Source: JAXMHB01 sp046346965 (lineage in GTDB: Bacteria; Pseudomonadota; Gammaproteobacteria; Xanthomonadales; SZUA-5). Taken from it: a DNA stretch of 64,000 nucleotides. How positions within the stretch are numbered: position 1 is the stretch's first letter; every line of letters begins with the position of its first letter. The translations under genes were made by a program, and so were the position numbers. Location: the NCBI GenBank assembly GCA_046346965.1, contig JAXMHB010000006.1:186001-250000 (forward strand), written 5' to 3'. The notes under the pieces were generated by a model, which was not told where the DNA came from, made no database searches, and was given only the letters and a program-made list of their open reading frames with translations. Below, piece after piece: positions 1 through 9,256 of the stretch.

Positions 1-82
1 GCCAGCGATCGGGCGCCGCCGCACCCGCCGCGCCCATCAGCGCCAGCCCCAGACTCAGCCACGTCCCCCGCATCCTGCCCAT
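1..82 (-). CDS. Secreted protein, N-terminal fragment only
   Basis: Only the first 27 codons lie inside the window; the gene runs off the left edge. The start ATG at 82 follows a GGAGGT ribosome site with a short spacer. The translation begins MGRMRGTWLSLGLALMGAAG and continues AAAPDRW, which reads as a Sec signal peptide (basic start, hydrophobic core, small residues before a likely Ala-x-Ala cleavage site). An alternative in-frame ATG lies at 73, but the ribosome site favours 82. The function cannot be read from this fragment. Confidence 0.6.
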   Translation of the reverse strand, partial: MGRMRGTWLSLGLALMGAAGAAAPDRW

Positions 83-266
83 CTGCACCTCCAATCTGGC
101 CCGCACCGATAAACGTCAGCGCCGCGTGAAACGCACCATAGCCACGCATGAAGGTCGCAGAACGTGACAGTGATCGCGACCAACGGTGCTCTTACGCGAA
201 ATCGCGGGCGCGACTGCCAGACGAAGGGATGGAAGGGTGCCACCGCGCGCGGCAGCACATCGGGCC

Positions 267-983
267 TCAGCCTTGCTTCGGCAGCCAGCTGAGATCGACC
301 CGGTGGCGGGCGGGATCATCGGCGTCTACGCGCACCGGCAGCTCGCTGCGGCCGCGCAGGTAGTCGCTCGGGTCGTACCAGAGGTGCTCGCTCTCGAACA
401 CGTGCACCGCCTGGGTCAGCGGATGCTGCCATTGCGCGCGCAGCACCCAGGGCGAACGCCCATTGACCTTGACGCTGGTGTTGCGAGCGACCTCGATCAG
501 CTTCGCCTGCACCGTCATCCCGTGTGTCGCCAGCCAGGCATACAGCCGCCGCTGGCGCCATTCGGCGACGATGAACCCGCTGGCGATGCCGCCAAAGACC
601 AATCCGAAGAAACCGAAGATCAGCGGAAAGAACCACTGCTCCATGAAGCTGTCGATGCGCGCGTCTTCCGGTTGTTCCGGCGGGAAATAGACGTCGACGC
701 GATCGCCGATGTCATAGCTGCGGCTGCTGGAAGACACGCGGCCACGGATCTCGACACTGGCGCCTGGGCCACCCTCGGCCGCCGGCACGTGAAAGCGCAC
801 CTGCGGCGTGTACATCGTGCCGCCCTTGCGGCCGCGGCTGGTGCCAAAGCCGATCACCTCGCCCTCGGCATGCAGCGCAGTGGCGCGGAACTGCAGCGTC
901 GAGTACGTCACCCAGATCGCCGCCGAACCCATCGCCAGGCCCACCAGACCGAAGATCAGCGCAATGATTCGCGTCACCGCCAT
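267..983 (-). CDS. DUF3592 family membrane protein
   Basis: This 238-residue protein has an N-terminal transmembrane helix (about residues 5-27), a roughly 80-residue extramembrane beta-rich part, a second hydrophobic pair at about 115-140 and a C-terminal soluble part ending in a repeat of the same fold. The phrase VDVYFPPEQPEDARID (about 97-112) is the typical DUF3592 signature, where proteins carry V-x-V-x-Y-x-P followed by an A-R-I/L motif. I chose the ATG at 983 because GAGG sits five bases upstream; an in-frame GTG at 989 lacks support. The molecular role of the family is unknown. It stands alone on the minus strand, with 75 bases to the next gene. Confidence 0.75.
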   Translation of the reverse strand: MAVTRIIALIFGLVGLAMGSAAIWVTYSTLQFRATALHAEGEVIGFGTSRGRKGGTMYTPQVRFHVPAAEGGPGASVEIRGRVSSSSRSYDIGDRVDVYFPPEQPEDARIDSFMEQWFFPLIFGFFGLVFGGIASGFIVAEWRQRRLYAWLATHGMTVQAKLIEVARNTSVKVNGRSPWVLRAQWQHPLTQAVHVFESEHLWYDPSDYLRGRSELPVRVDADDPARHRVDLSWLPKQG

Positions 984-1058
984 GCCCACCTCAGCGCTCG
1001 TGCCGATCGTTGAGCGCCGGAACGCACTGGCGCCCAGCGCCGGGACAACTCGCGTTCC

Positions 1059-3194
1059 CTAGCCGCGCCGCCAGGCGTGAAAGCGCTCCAGCCAGCGCAG
1101 CGCGCCGGCCGGCGCATGTGCGCGCGCCCACACGCCGGCTGCGTACTTGTTGGCTTCCATCATCGTCGGATAGCTGTGGATCGTCCCCAGAATCTTGCGC
1201 AGGCCGAGGCCATGGCGCATCGCCAGCACGTATTCGGCCAGCAGATCGCCGGCATGCGCGCCAACGATGGTGGCGCCGAGGATCTGGTCCTTGCCGGGCA
1301 CGGTCAGCACCTTGACGTAGCCGTGGTCGTGGCTGTCGGCGATGGCGCGATCGAGATCATCCAGGCCGTAATGACTGAGCTCGTAGGCGATGCCCTGGGC
1401 CTGCGCCTCGGTCTCCGACAGGCCGACGCGCGCCACTTCGGGATCGGTGAAGGTGCACCAGGGAATCACCCGGTAGTCCGCCTTGAAGGTCCAGAACGGG
1501 CCGAACAGCGCGTTGACCGCGGCATACCAGGCCTGATGCGCGGCCACGTGGGTGAACTGGTAGGGGCCGGCGACATCGCCGCAGACGTACAGATTGGGCA
1601 GATTGGTGCGCATCAGCGGGTCGGACTCGATGGTGCCGTGCTGCGCCAGACGCACGCCCAGCGCTTCCAGTCCGAATCCGCTGACATTCGCCGTGCGGCC
1701 GAGCGCCAGCAGCAGCCGATCGAAGGGAATGGCGCGTTCCACCCCGTTTTGGCGCACGATCATCTGCGCGCCATCGGCGTTGCGCTCGATGCGTACGGCC
1801 TCGGCCGCGAGCTCCACCGTGATGCCGTCGGCTCGCAGCGCGTCCAGCACCAGCGCGGAGGCATCCGGATCTTCCTTGGGCAGCAGCCGCGCGGGCCGCT
1901 GCACCAGCGTCACCGCGCAGCCCAGCCGCGCGAAGCACTGGCCCAGCTCGCAGCCGATCGGCCCGCCGCCCAGCACCAGCAGCCGGCGCGGGCGCTCGCG
2001 CAGATTCCAGACCGTGTCGCTGGTCAGATAGTCGATCTGCTCGATGCCGGGCAAGGCCGGCACCGTGGGCCGTGCGCCGGTGGCGATGACGATGCTGCGC
2101 GCCGTGATGCGGCGCCCGTCGACCTCGATCGTCCACGGATCGATGAGCCGCGCCTCGCCCTGGATGCAGTCCACGCCGAGGCCGCGGTAGCGCTCGACCG
2201 AATCGTGCGGCTCGACCTTGGCGATTACCTGCTGCACGCGTTCCATCGCCTCGGCGAAGTCGAAGTCCGCGCTCAGCGCGCGGATGCCGTAGCGCTGGCT
2301 GTGGCGCGCCTCCGCCAGCAGACGCGCGGTGCGGATCAGCGCCTTGCTGGGCACGCAGCCGGTGTTGAGGCAATCGCCGCCCATCTTGTGGCGCTCGATC
2401 AGCGCGACCTTGGCCTTGACGGCGGCGCCGATGTAGCTGGTCACCAGACCCGCCGAGCCCGCGCCGATGGCGACCAGGTTGTAATCGAATCGCCGCGGAC
2501 GCTGGAAGCCGGCATAGACGCGGCGCGCCCGCAGCAGGTCCAGACCCTTGCGCGCCAGCAGCGGCAGCAGCCCCAGCAGCGCGAACGCGAGCAGCAGGCC
2601 GGGCGAGATCAGGCCCTTCAAGGAACTCAGCTGGCCGAGCTCGGTGCCGGCATACACATAGACGGCCGTGGCCGGCAGCATGCCGACCTGGCTGACCCAG
2701 AAAAACGTCCGCGCCGGCAGCCGCGTCAGACCCATCGCCAGATTGACCAGGAAGAAGGGCAACACCGGGACGAGCCGCAGCGCAAACAGATAGAAAGCGC
2801 CCTCGCGTGCCAGTCCGGCATCGATGCTCTGCAGGCGCTGGCCGAAGCGCCGCTGCACCGAATCCCGCAGCAGCGTGCGCGCGATCAGCATCGCCAGCGT
2901 CGCACCGAGCGTGCTGGCAAAGGACACCAGCAGCGTGCCATGCACCAGACCGAAAAGCGCCCCGCCGGCCACCGTCAGCAGCGCGGCGGCCGGCAGCGAC
3001 AGCGCCGCCACCAGCACGTACAAGAGGAAGAAGGCCGCCGCACTCAGCCAGGGCTGCGCGGCGACCAGCGCCTGCAGCCCCTCGCGCTGCGCCCGGAGGG
3101 TGTCCAGGGACAGATAACGCGGCAGATCGAAAGCAAACACAGCCACGATCGCGGCGATCACCCCCAGCAGCAGTAGCAGACGGCGCAGCGGCAT
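1059..3194 (-). CDS. VTT (TVP38/DedA-like) membrane domain fused to FAD-dependent disulfide oxidoreductase
   Basis: This 711-residue fusion has two parts. Residues 1-225 form a membrane module with about six hydrophobic helices matching the VTT/TVP38 (SNARE-associated) family, including the central F-L-V-N-L-x-x-G-L-T region near 148-157. Residues 235-711 form a class I flavoprotein disulfide reductase: FAD-binding GAGSAG at 244-249, redox pair C275-L-N-T-G-C280, the second nucleotide-binding GGGPIG and the CGDVAG motif near the C-terminus. The usual catalytic HPT-x-x-E base is replaced by SYPTMME, so Tyr stands where lipoamide dehydrogenase has His; this resembles the MerA-type branch. There is no HMA domain and no C-terminal Cys pair, so mercuric reductase is unlikely. 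The ATG at 3194 has AGGAG upstream. The substrate is unknown; a membrane-bound quinone or thiol oxidoreductase is possible. Confidence 0.85.
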   Translation of the reverse strand: MPLRRLLLLLGVIAAIVAVFAFDLPRYLSLDTLRAQREGLQALVAAQPWLSAAAFFLLYVLVAALSLPAAALLTVAGGALFGLVHGTLLVSFASTLGATLAMLIARTLLRDSVQRRFGQRLQSIDAGLAREGAFYLFALRLVPVLPFFLVNLAMGLTRLPARTFFWVSQVGMLPATAVYVYAGTELGQLSSLKGLISPGLLLAFALLGLLPLLARKGLDLLRARRVYAGFQRPRRFDYNLVAIGAGSAGLVTSYIGAAVKAKVALIERHKMGGDCLNTGCVPSKALIRTARLLAEARHSQRYGIRALSADFDFAEAMERVQQVIAKVEPHDSVERYRGLGVDCIQGEARLIDPWTIEVDGRRITARSIVIATGARPTVPALPGIEQIDYLTSDTVWNLRERPRRLLVLGGGPIGCELGQCFARLGCAVTLVQRPARLLPKEDPDASALVLDALRADGITVELAAEAVRIERNADGAQMIVRQNGVERAIPFDRLLLALGRTANVSGFGLEALGVRLAQHGTIESDPLMRTNLPNLYVCGDVAGPYQFTHVAAHQAWYAAVNALFGPFWTFKADYRVIPWCTFTDPEVARVGLSETEAQAQGIAYELSHYGLDDLDRAIADSHDHGYVKVLTVPGKDQILGATIVGAHAGDLLAEYVLAMRHGLGLRKILGTIHSYPTMMEANKYAAGVWARAHAPAGALRWLERFHAWRRG

Positions 3195-3325
3195 CGACAC
3201 ACTCCTGAGGGCAGGGACGGGTCAGGGAAGCATTTCCCCTGGCGGCCGTCGGGACGTTCAAGCATGCCACGGCGGACCGCGCCGACCGGCGCCAGGCCAG
3301 CGCAGTCGGCAGCGATGCACTGCGC

Positions 3326-3829
3326 TCAGCCGGCCGGCACGAACTTCAAGGCGACGCCGTTCATGCAGTAGCGCAGGCCAGTCGGCTGCGGACCGTCGTC
3401 GAACACATGGCCCAGGTGGCCGCCGCAGCGACGGCAGTGCACTTCGATGCGCGCCATGAACCAGCTGCGATCCTCGCGCGTCGCCACCGCATTCGGCAGC
3501 GGCTCATAGAAGCTCGGCCAGCCGGTGCCGGATTCGTACTTGGTGGCCATGTCGAACAAGGGCAGATCGCAACCGGCGCAGTGGAACACGCCCGGGCGCT
3601 TCTCGTGATTGAGCGGACTGCTGCCGGCGCGCTCGGTGGCTTCCTCGCGCAGCACGGCATAGGCCTGCGGCGACAGCTTCTGGCGCCACTCGGCCTCGCT
3701 CAGCTGGTACTCGAAGGTCTCGCTCTCGGCCGCCTTGGCCGACTTGCTCCACAGGGCCATACCCAATCCTCCGCTGATCGCCGTGCCGCCCATGCCCAGG
3801 GCCGTCCACAGCAGGGTTCTACGCTTCAT
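3326..3829 (-). CDS. msrB: Peptide-methionine (R)-S-oxide reductase, exported type
   Basis: MsrB reduces methionine-R-sulfoxide in oxidised proteins. In this 167-residue protein the catalytic Cys is C155 in the R-Y-C-M-N motif, and two zinc CxxC pairs lie at C84/C87 and C132/C135. The substrate-site G-T-G-W-P-S-F is at 101-107. The N-terminus MKRRTLLW followed by a hydrophobic stretch to about residue 27 looks like a signal peptide or anchor, with a hint of a twin-arginine motif, so it probably acts in the periplasm. No further Cys is available as resolving residue, so recycling would need an outside thiol. GGAG precedes the ATG. It is about 130 bases upstream of the VTT-flavoprotein gene on the same strand, which could fit a shared redox role but is not proof. 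Confidence 0.92.
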   Translation of the reverse strand: MKRRTLLWTALGMGGTAISGGLGMALWSKSAKAAESETFEYQLSEAEWRQKLSPQAYAVLREEATERAGSSPLNHEKRPGVFHCAGCDLPLFDMATKYESGTGWPSFYEPLPNAVATREDRSWFMARIEVHCRRCGGHLGHVFDDGPQPTGLRYCMNGVALKFVPAG

Positions 3830-3915
3830 GATGCTTCTCCGATACCGCAGGATCGTCGTGCCAGCTTGGCAGCCAGGGCGTACAGACCCGGTAGACCGGC
3901 CATGACGCCTGGCGC

Positions 3916-4290
3916 TTACGTCAGATCGCCATCCACATACAGCCAGCGCCCGTCCACCCGCAGGAAGCGACTGCGCTCGCTATGGCGCTGGGCGCTGCCG
4001 CCGCCGACGCGACAGCGGGCGATGAAGCTGACTTCGGCATGCTCGGCGTCGATAGGCTGGTGCGCGCGCACGCTCAAACCCAGCCAGCGCAGCTGCGGAT
4101 CGAGGGACAGCGAGGCCGGACGCGTGTCCGGGTGCCAGGTGGCCAGCAGATAGTCGACCAGACCCAGCACATAGGCGCTGTAGCGCGAGCGCATCAGCGC
4201 CTCGGCGTCGACGGCGACAGCCCCCGCATGCAGCGGCTCGCAGCAGCGCGCGTAGGGCAAGCCACGGCCACAGGGGCAGGCCGCGCTCAT
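3916..4290 (-). CDS. YchJ-like SEC-C motif protein (UPF0225)
   Basis: This 124-residue protein begins MSAACPCGRGLPYARCCEPL, the zinc-binding SEC-C motif (CxC...CC) typical of YchJ-family proteins, followed by the conserved region A-L-M-R-S-R-Y-S-A-Y and an NTF2-like fold ending near W-L-Y-V-D-G. Its biochemical role is not established. The ATG at 4290 overlaps the stop of the upstream selO gene in an ATGA arrangement, so the two are probably translationally coupled and co-transcribed. Longer upstream in-frame starts would run deep into selO and are unlikely. Confidence 0.85.
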   Translation of the reverse strand: MSAACPCGRGLPYARCCEPLHAGAVAVDAEALMRSRYSAYVLGLVDYLLATWHPDTRPASLSLDPQLRWLGLSVRAHQPIDAEHAEVSFIARCRVGGGSAQRHSERSRFLRVDGRWLYVDGDLT

Positions 4291-5831
4291 GAGCTGCAGG
4301 AGAGCATCGAGCAGCCGGGACGCTGACGTGCCCAGGCCGGGCGCGGCGCGGCGTACGCCGCCTGTCCCGGCTGCTCGGTGTAGGGCTGGCGCAGCACCGC
4401 CATCCAACGCTGCAACGGCGCCAGATCGCCCTGCTCGGCGGCATCGATGGCCAGCTGCGCCAGGTAGTTGCGCGGCACGTAGAGCGGGTTCACCGCGTGC
4501 ATCGCCGCCTGTCGCTCGACCGCTGGCCGCGCGTCCTGCTGCAGGCGCGTCGCGTAACGCTGCGTCCAGTCGCTGATCGCCGGGCGGGCGCGCGCGTAGG
4601 CCGCCGGATCATCGCTGATCGACTCCCACAGCGCCGCATCGGGCGCACCGACTGCCAGCTGACGGAAGGCCAGCGTCCAGTCGATCTCGGCCGCGCGCAT
4701 CAGCTCCAGCGCCGCGCTGATCAGCTCGCCGTCATCCGAACGCGCCTCGACCAGTCCGAACTTGGCCGCCATGTGCTCGGCGTAGGCCTGATGGAAGCGC
4801 TCGGCGTAGGCACGCAGGCCTTGCTGCAGCGGCGTTTGATCGGGGAACAGCGGCGCCAGCGCACCGGCCAGCGCCGACAGATTCCACTGACCGATCTGCG
4901 GCTGCCGTCCATAGGCGTAGCGGCGACCTTCAAAATCGGTGGTATTGGGCGTCCACTCGGGGTCGTAGGGCTCCAGCCAGCCGTAGGGGCCGTAGTCGAT
5001 GGTCAAACCGAGGATCGACAGGTTGTCGGTGTTCATCACCCCGTGCACAAAGCCGACCCGCATCCAATGCGCGATCAGCGTGGCCGTGCGCTCGCAGACC
5101 TCGATGAACCAGTCGGCGCGACGCTGCTCGATCGGGCCGGTGAGCTCGGGGTAGTCGCGCGCCAGCGTGAAGTCCACCAGCCGCGTCAGCAGCGCCACAT
5201 CGCCGCGCGAGGTGGGCAACTCATAGTGGCCGAAGCGCAGAAAGGAAGGCGCCACCCGGCAGACGACGGCGCCGGGCTCGGCGCGTGGCCGGCCGTCGTA
5301 GAACATATCGCGCACCACCGGCTCGCCGGTGGCGATCAGACACAGCGCCCGCGTGGTCGGGATGCCGAGGTGATGCATCGCCTCGCTGCAGACAAACTCG
5401 CGCAGGGACGAGCGCAACACCGCGCGTCCATCGGCATGCCGCGAGAACGGCGTGCGCCCAGCCCCCTTGAGCTGCAGCTCGTGGCGCCGACCGTCGCGAC
5501 CCAGCGCCTCACCCAGACTGATCGCCCGCCCGTCGCCGAGCTGTCCGGCCCAGTGACCGAACTGGTGCCCGCCGTAGCAGCTCGCCCATGGCTGCATGCC
5601 GGGATATAGCGCGTTGCCAGCAAACACTTGCACGAAGTCCGGCGTCTCAAGATCGACCGGAGCGAAACCGATCGCCTCGGCCAGCTCAGGCACCACGGCC
5701 AACAGCTGTGGCGCGGCCACCGGCGTTGGCTGCGTCGGCGTATGCAGCGCGCCGTGCATCTGACGCGTCTGCAGCGCCGGATTGCCATCACCCGGCAAGT
5801 CGCGGATGAACCAGTTGTCGAAGCTCAGCAT
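4287..5831 (-). CDS. selO: Protein adenylyltransferase SelO (YdiU family pseudokinase)
   Basis: SelO proteins transfer AMP from ATP to Ser, Thr or Tyr of target proteins and protect against oxidative stress. This 514-residue copy is full length, starting MLSFDNWF and carrying the family blocks Y-G-G-H-Q-F-G-x-W-A-G-Q-L-G-D-G-R-A near residue 90, the Lys-containing L-Q-L-K-G-A-G-R-T-P-F-S-R, and the active-site segment H-G-V-M-N-T-D-N-L-S. It ends in G-C-S-M-L-S-C-S-S, where eukaryotic relatives carry selenocysteine; here the residue is ordinary Cys. The ATG at 5831 is chosen because homologues begin at the FDN motif; the ribosome site is weak. It overlaps the YchJ-like gene by four bases. An 8-mer repeat array lies directly upstream. 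Confidence 0.93.
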   Translation of the reverse strand: MLSFDNWFIRDLPGDGNPALQTRQMHGALHTPTQPTPVAAPQLLAVVPELAEAIGFAPVDLETPDFVQVFAGNALYPGMQPWASCYGGHQFGHWAGQLGDGRAISLGEALGRDGRRHELQLKGAGRTPFSRHADGRAVLRSSLREFVCSEAMHHLGIPTTRALCLIATGEPVVRDMFYDGRPRAEPGAVVCRVAPSFLRFGHYELPTSRGDVALLTRLVDFTLARDYPELTGPIEQRRADWFIEVCERTATLIAHWMRVGFVHGVMNTDNLSILGLTIDYGPYGWLEPYDPEWTPNTTDFEGRRYAYGRQPQIGQWNLSALAGALAPLFPDQTPLQQGLRAYAERFHQAYAEHMAAKFGLVEARSDDGELISAALELMRAAEIDWTLAFRQLAVGAPDAALWESISDDPAAYARARPAISDWTQRYATRLQQDARPAVERQAAMHAVNPLYVPRNYLAQLAIDAAEQGDLAPLQRWMAVLRQPYTEQPGQAAYAAPRPAWARQRPGCSMLSCSS

Positions 5832-5900
5832 GGGCGAGACGCCTAAGGTCCGGACCCCAGCAAATAGCGACGAAAGGCGTGCGGGGCAAGGGCAAAAGCG

Positions 5901-6107
5901 CGAGGGCACGTTTAGGCAAGGCGGAGGGCACGAGGGCACGCGCGTTTCTGCGTGGCCTCGTGCTCCGGCCTCGTGCCCCGGCTCAACAGCAGCGCCGCAG
6001 GAGCGGCGCCCTCCAGCGCGCGGTCTTGCCAGCGCTCCCGCCTTTACGTGCCCTCGTGCCCTCCGCTCTGCTTGCGCGTGCCCTCGTGCTTCGGCGTGCC
6101 CTCGTGC
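5901..6107. repeat. Inverted arrays of the 8-mer GAGGGCAC
   Basis: Two units of GAGGGCAC plus a G at 5924-5940 are matched exactly by their reverse complement at 6047-6063, giving a 17-bp perfect inverted repeat. Extra copies lie at 5901-5910, 6077-6089 and 6095-6107, with diverged CCTCGTGC copies at 5956-5976. A separate REP-like hairpin (5992-6014) sits in the loop. The right arm overlaps the 3' end of the DUF2798 gene. The design, with tandem short units on one side and their complement on the other, parallels the 7-mer arrays in the atp operon. Confidence 0.85.
5992..6014. repeat. REP-like palindrome, copy 1
   Basis: GCGCCGC-AGGA-GCGGCGC followed by CCTCC. Four related hairpins, each with a purine-rich loop and a trailing CTCC, occur at 15635, 33064, 33143 and 47357, all outside genes. 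The spread suggests a REP-type dispersed family. Confidence 0.6.
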
Positions 6108-6334
6108 TCTTGCGCGGTGACCCGGCTCACGAAGGCGCGTACGCGGGGTGCGACCAGCGCGACGGTCGGGAAGGCGACCGGCCAGGTGGTCACGAAACTC
6201 CGCAGCCAGGCCAGCGGCAGGCCGGCGTGCAGTCCTTGCGTGCTGATCAGCACGAAGGCCGAGACGATCGAGACCATGATGGCGGACAGCAGCGCACTGA
6301 ACAGCAGCGGCGCGTAGCGGACAGGAATACGCAT
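6044..6334 (-). CDS. DUF2798 small membrane protein with repeat-derived C-terminal tail
   Basis: This 96-residue protein has two hydrophobic helices (about 8-30 and 42-64), matching the short two-helix DUF2798 family. The start ATG at 6334 has GGAG seven bases upstream. The family core ends near residue 74 (R-A-F-V-S-R-V-T). The last 20 or so residues are read through the complementary strand of the 8-mer array and contain H-E-G-T three times; the stop TAA at 6046-6044 lies beside the array. The tail is therefore probably a later extension caused by repeat insertion near the original stop. It lies 25 bases downstream of the DUF2938 gene and is probably in one operon with it, under the MerR-type promoter at 6879-6909. 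Confidence 0.75.
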   Translation of the reverse strand: MRIPVRYAPLLFSALLSAIMVSIVSAFVLISTQGLHAGLPLAWLRSFVTTWPVAFPTVALVAPRVRAFVSRVTAQEHEGTPKHEGTRKQSGGHEGT

Positions 6335-6359
6335 GGGAATCTCCGGATTGCGTGAGGAA

Positions 6360-6845
6360 TCAGCTGAGCGCCTGCAGCAAGCAGGCCGTGAGATACAGAC
6401 CGAGGCCGAAGGCGCTGTGCAGCAGCACGCTGTGCAGGCGCGCCTGCCAGGGATGCGGCGTGCGCGAGGCGGCAATGCCGGCGCCCATGGCGGGTTGCAT
6501 CCACAGCATCGGGAACGCGAGTGTGGCAAGTCCCAGCAGCAGCGCCGGCGCCAGTCGCGGTTGGGCCAGCCAGTCCGGTCCGCAGAGCAGCACCAGCACC
6601 GCGGCGTAGGCGACGCCGATGGCGTAGTGCGCGCTCCAGCCGATCAGGCGCTCGTGCGGCATCGGCGTGGCCTGGGCGATGGCGGCATGCGTGTAGCGGC
6701 CGTGGCGCATGTGCGCAAACCAGCGCCCGACCAAGGCGTAATTGGGCGCAGCCACGCCGAACAAGGGATGTCGCAGCAGTCCCCAGAGGTCGCTCAGCGC
6801 GGTGGCGCCCAGACCCGCCAGTAGGGTTGCGAGAATGCTATGCAT
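6360..6845 (-). CDS. DUF2938 family membrane protein
   Basis: This 161-residue protein has four predicted transmembrane helices (about 2-20, 73-92, 98-117 and 135-158). The pattern A-T-A-L-S-D-L-W near the start, H-R-Y/G-R-Y-T-H and the later G-W-x-x-H-Y-x-I-G are hallmarks of DUF2938, whose function is unknown. It is transcribed away from a MerR-family gene; the 31-bp promoter between them has the long 19-bp spacer and internal palindrome that MerR proteins act on. DUF2938 and DUF2798 genes often appear with such regulators, so this is probably a small stress- or ligand-inducible membrane operon. Confidence 0.8.
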   Translation of the reverse strand: MHSILATLLAGLGATALSDLWGLLRHPLFGVAAPNYALVGRWFAHMRHGRYTHAAIAQATPMPHERLIGWSAHYAIGVAYAAVLVLLCGPDWLAQPRLAPALLLGLATLAFPMLWMQPAMGAGIAASRTPHPWQARLHSVLLHSAFGLGLYLTACLLQALS

Positions 6846-6878
6846 GGCGGAATTGCTCTTGATTTGTGCGAAGCTGAC

Positions 6879-6909
6879 AGCCTATTACTTCAAGTCAACT
6901 TGAAGTCAA
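6879..6909 (-). promoter_or_regulatory. MerR-type promoter with operator palindrome, reading into the DUF2938 gene
   Basis: On the minus strand -35 TTGACT (6909-6904) and -10 TAGGCT (6884-6879) are separated by 19 bases, two longer than the usual spacer and characteristic of MerR-activated promoters. The spacer holds the palindrome ACTTCAAGTCAACTTGAAGT (6887-6906), with 9-bp arms and a 2-bp centre. The arms resemble the SoxR-type box. The site also lies 12 bases before the merR-like ATG, so the regulator probably controls its own synthesis. Confidence 0.85.
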
Positions 6910-7327
6910 GAGGTCGCCATGGACATCGCCGAACTCGCCCGTCGGGCAGGCGTGCGCGCATCGACGCTGCGCTATTACGAGGAACTCGGGCTGATCCGCT
7001 CGAACGGACGGCATGGGCTGAAGCGACTGTTCGACGCCTCGGTGCTGCCGCGCCTGGCGCTGATCGCGCTGGGCCAGCAGGCCGGCTTCACGCTGGCGGA
7101 GATCGCCGGCATGTTCACGCCCGACGGCCATCCGCAGATCGACCGCGAGCGGCTGGCGCAGAAGGCTGAGGAGATCGACGCCAGCATCCGGCGTCTGCAA
7201 GCGCTGCGCGACAGCCTGCGCCACGCCGCCGTCTGCCCGGCGGCCGACCATCTGGCCTGTCCGTCCTTCCAGCGCCTGCTGGCGCGCGCCAGCGAGCAAC
7301 GCCGCGCGCGCAAGCGGCCGCTACGGG

Positions 7328-8698
<1,371 letters not shown>

Positions 8699-8731
8699 GA
8701 TCGCCTCCCGCGACTCGGCGCGCCGCAATCG

Positions 8732-8753
8732 GCGCCCCTGATTTGAGGGGCGC
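8732..8753 (-). terminator. Hairpin between the small secreted protein gene and the CBS gene
   Basis: GCGCCCCT and AGGGGCGC (8 bp) flank a 6-base loop. The hairpin follows the stop of the 92-residue gene on the minus strand. No clear T-run follows, so termination may be weak or the hairpin may serve mRNA stability. Confidence 0.45.
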
Positions 8754-8800
8754 AAGACTGCACCAGAGCGGGGCGCAGCGGAAGCGTGGCGGACGCCGCC

Positions 8801-9079
8801 TCAGTCGGCTTCGACGGCGTCGATGCGCTCGCGACGCACCAGAATAGTGGCGTGCTCGCGGTTCGACAGCACGATCACATCGGGGCCGATGGCCTTGACG
8901 ATGGCCGGAATGGTGCGCCCGCCGATGTGGACGACGACTCCGCGTTTGGCGGCAAAGCTGGCCTTCAGGGTTTTCAGGACTTCGCGTTCGAAGGTGTCGG
9001 CGTTGGCTGGGGCAGCGTCTTGGGCAATGGCGGTCATGGAGGTACTCAGCAGCAGAGACAGGGTGAGGGCGCGCAACAT
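8801..9079 (-). CDS. Small exported protein of unknown function
   Basis: This 92-residue protein has a clear signal peptide (MLRALTLSLLLSTSMTAIAQ, cleavage likely after A-I-A-Q). The mature part has an acidic helix and then a beta-rich stretch, V-V-V-H-I-G-G-R-T-I-P-A-I-V, V-I-V-L-S-N-R and T-I-L-V-R-R-E-R-I-D-A, which looks like a small SH3- or Sm-like barrel. GGAG is placed before the ATG. I do not recognise a family. It is upstream of, and co-directional with, the cystathionine beta-synthase gene with a hairpin between them. Confidence 0.65.
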   Translation of the reverse strand: MLRALTLSLLLSTSMTAIAQDAAPANADTFEREVLKTLKASFAAKRGVVVHIGGRTIPAIVKAIGPDVIVLSNREHATILVRRERIDAVEAD

Positions 9080-9256
9080 GGGGACTCCGGGGGCGCAGGG
9101 CGCGGTGATTGAGTTTCTGTACGCGAGAAACGCCGGTCTTCTGACAAGCGGACATACCGTCTGTCGGATTTAGCTCGGCCCACGGGCGCCCGCGGGCCCG
9201 AGAGTGCGGCAAAGTGCGTGAGTTACGATCACTTGCAAGTCTCTCGGGGGAGCGTC

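Noticed and set aside
1059..3194. Mercuric reductase
   Set aside because: There is no N-terminal HMA domain, no C-terminal Cys pair and no mer genes; the VTT fusion indicates a different role.
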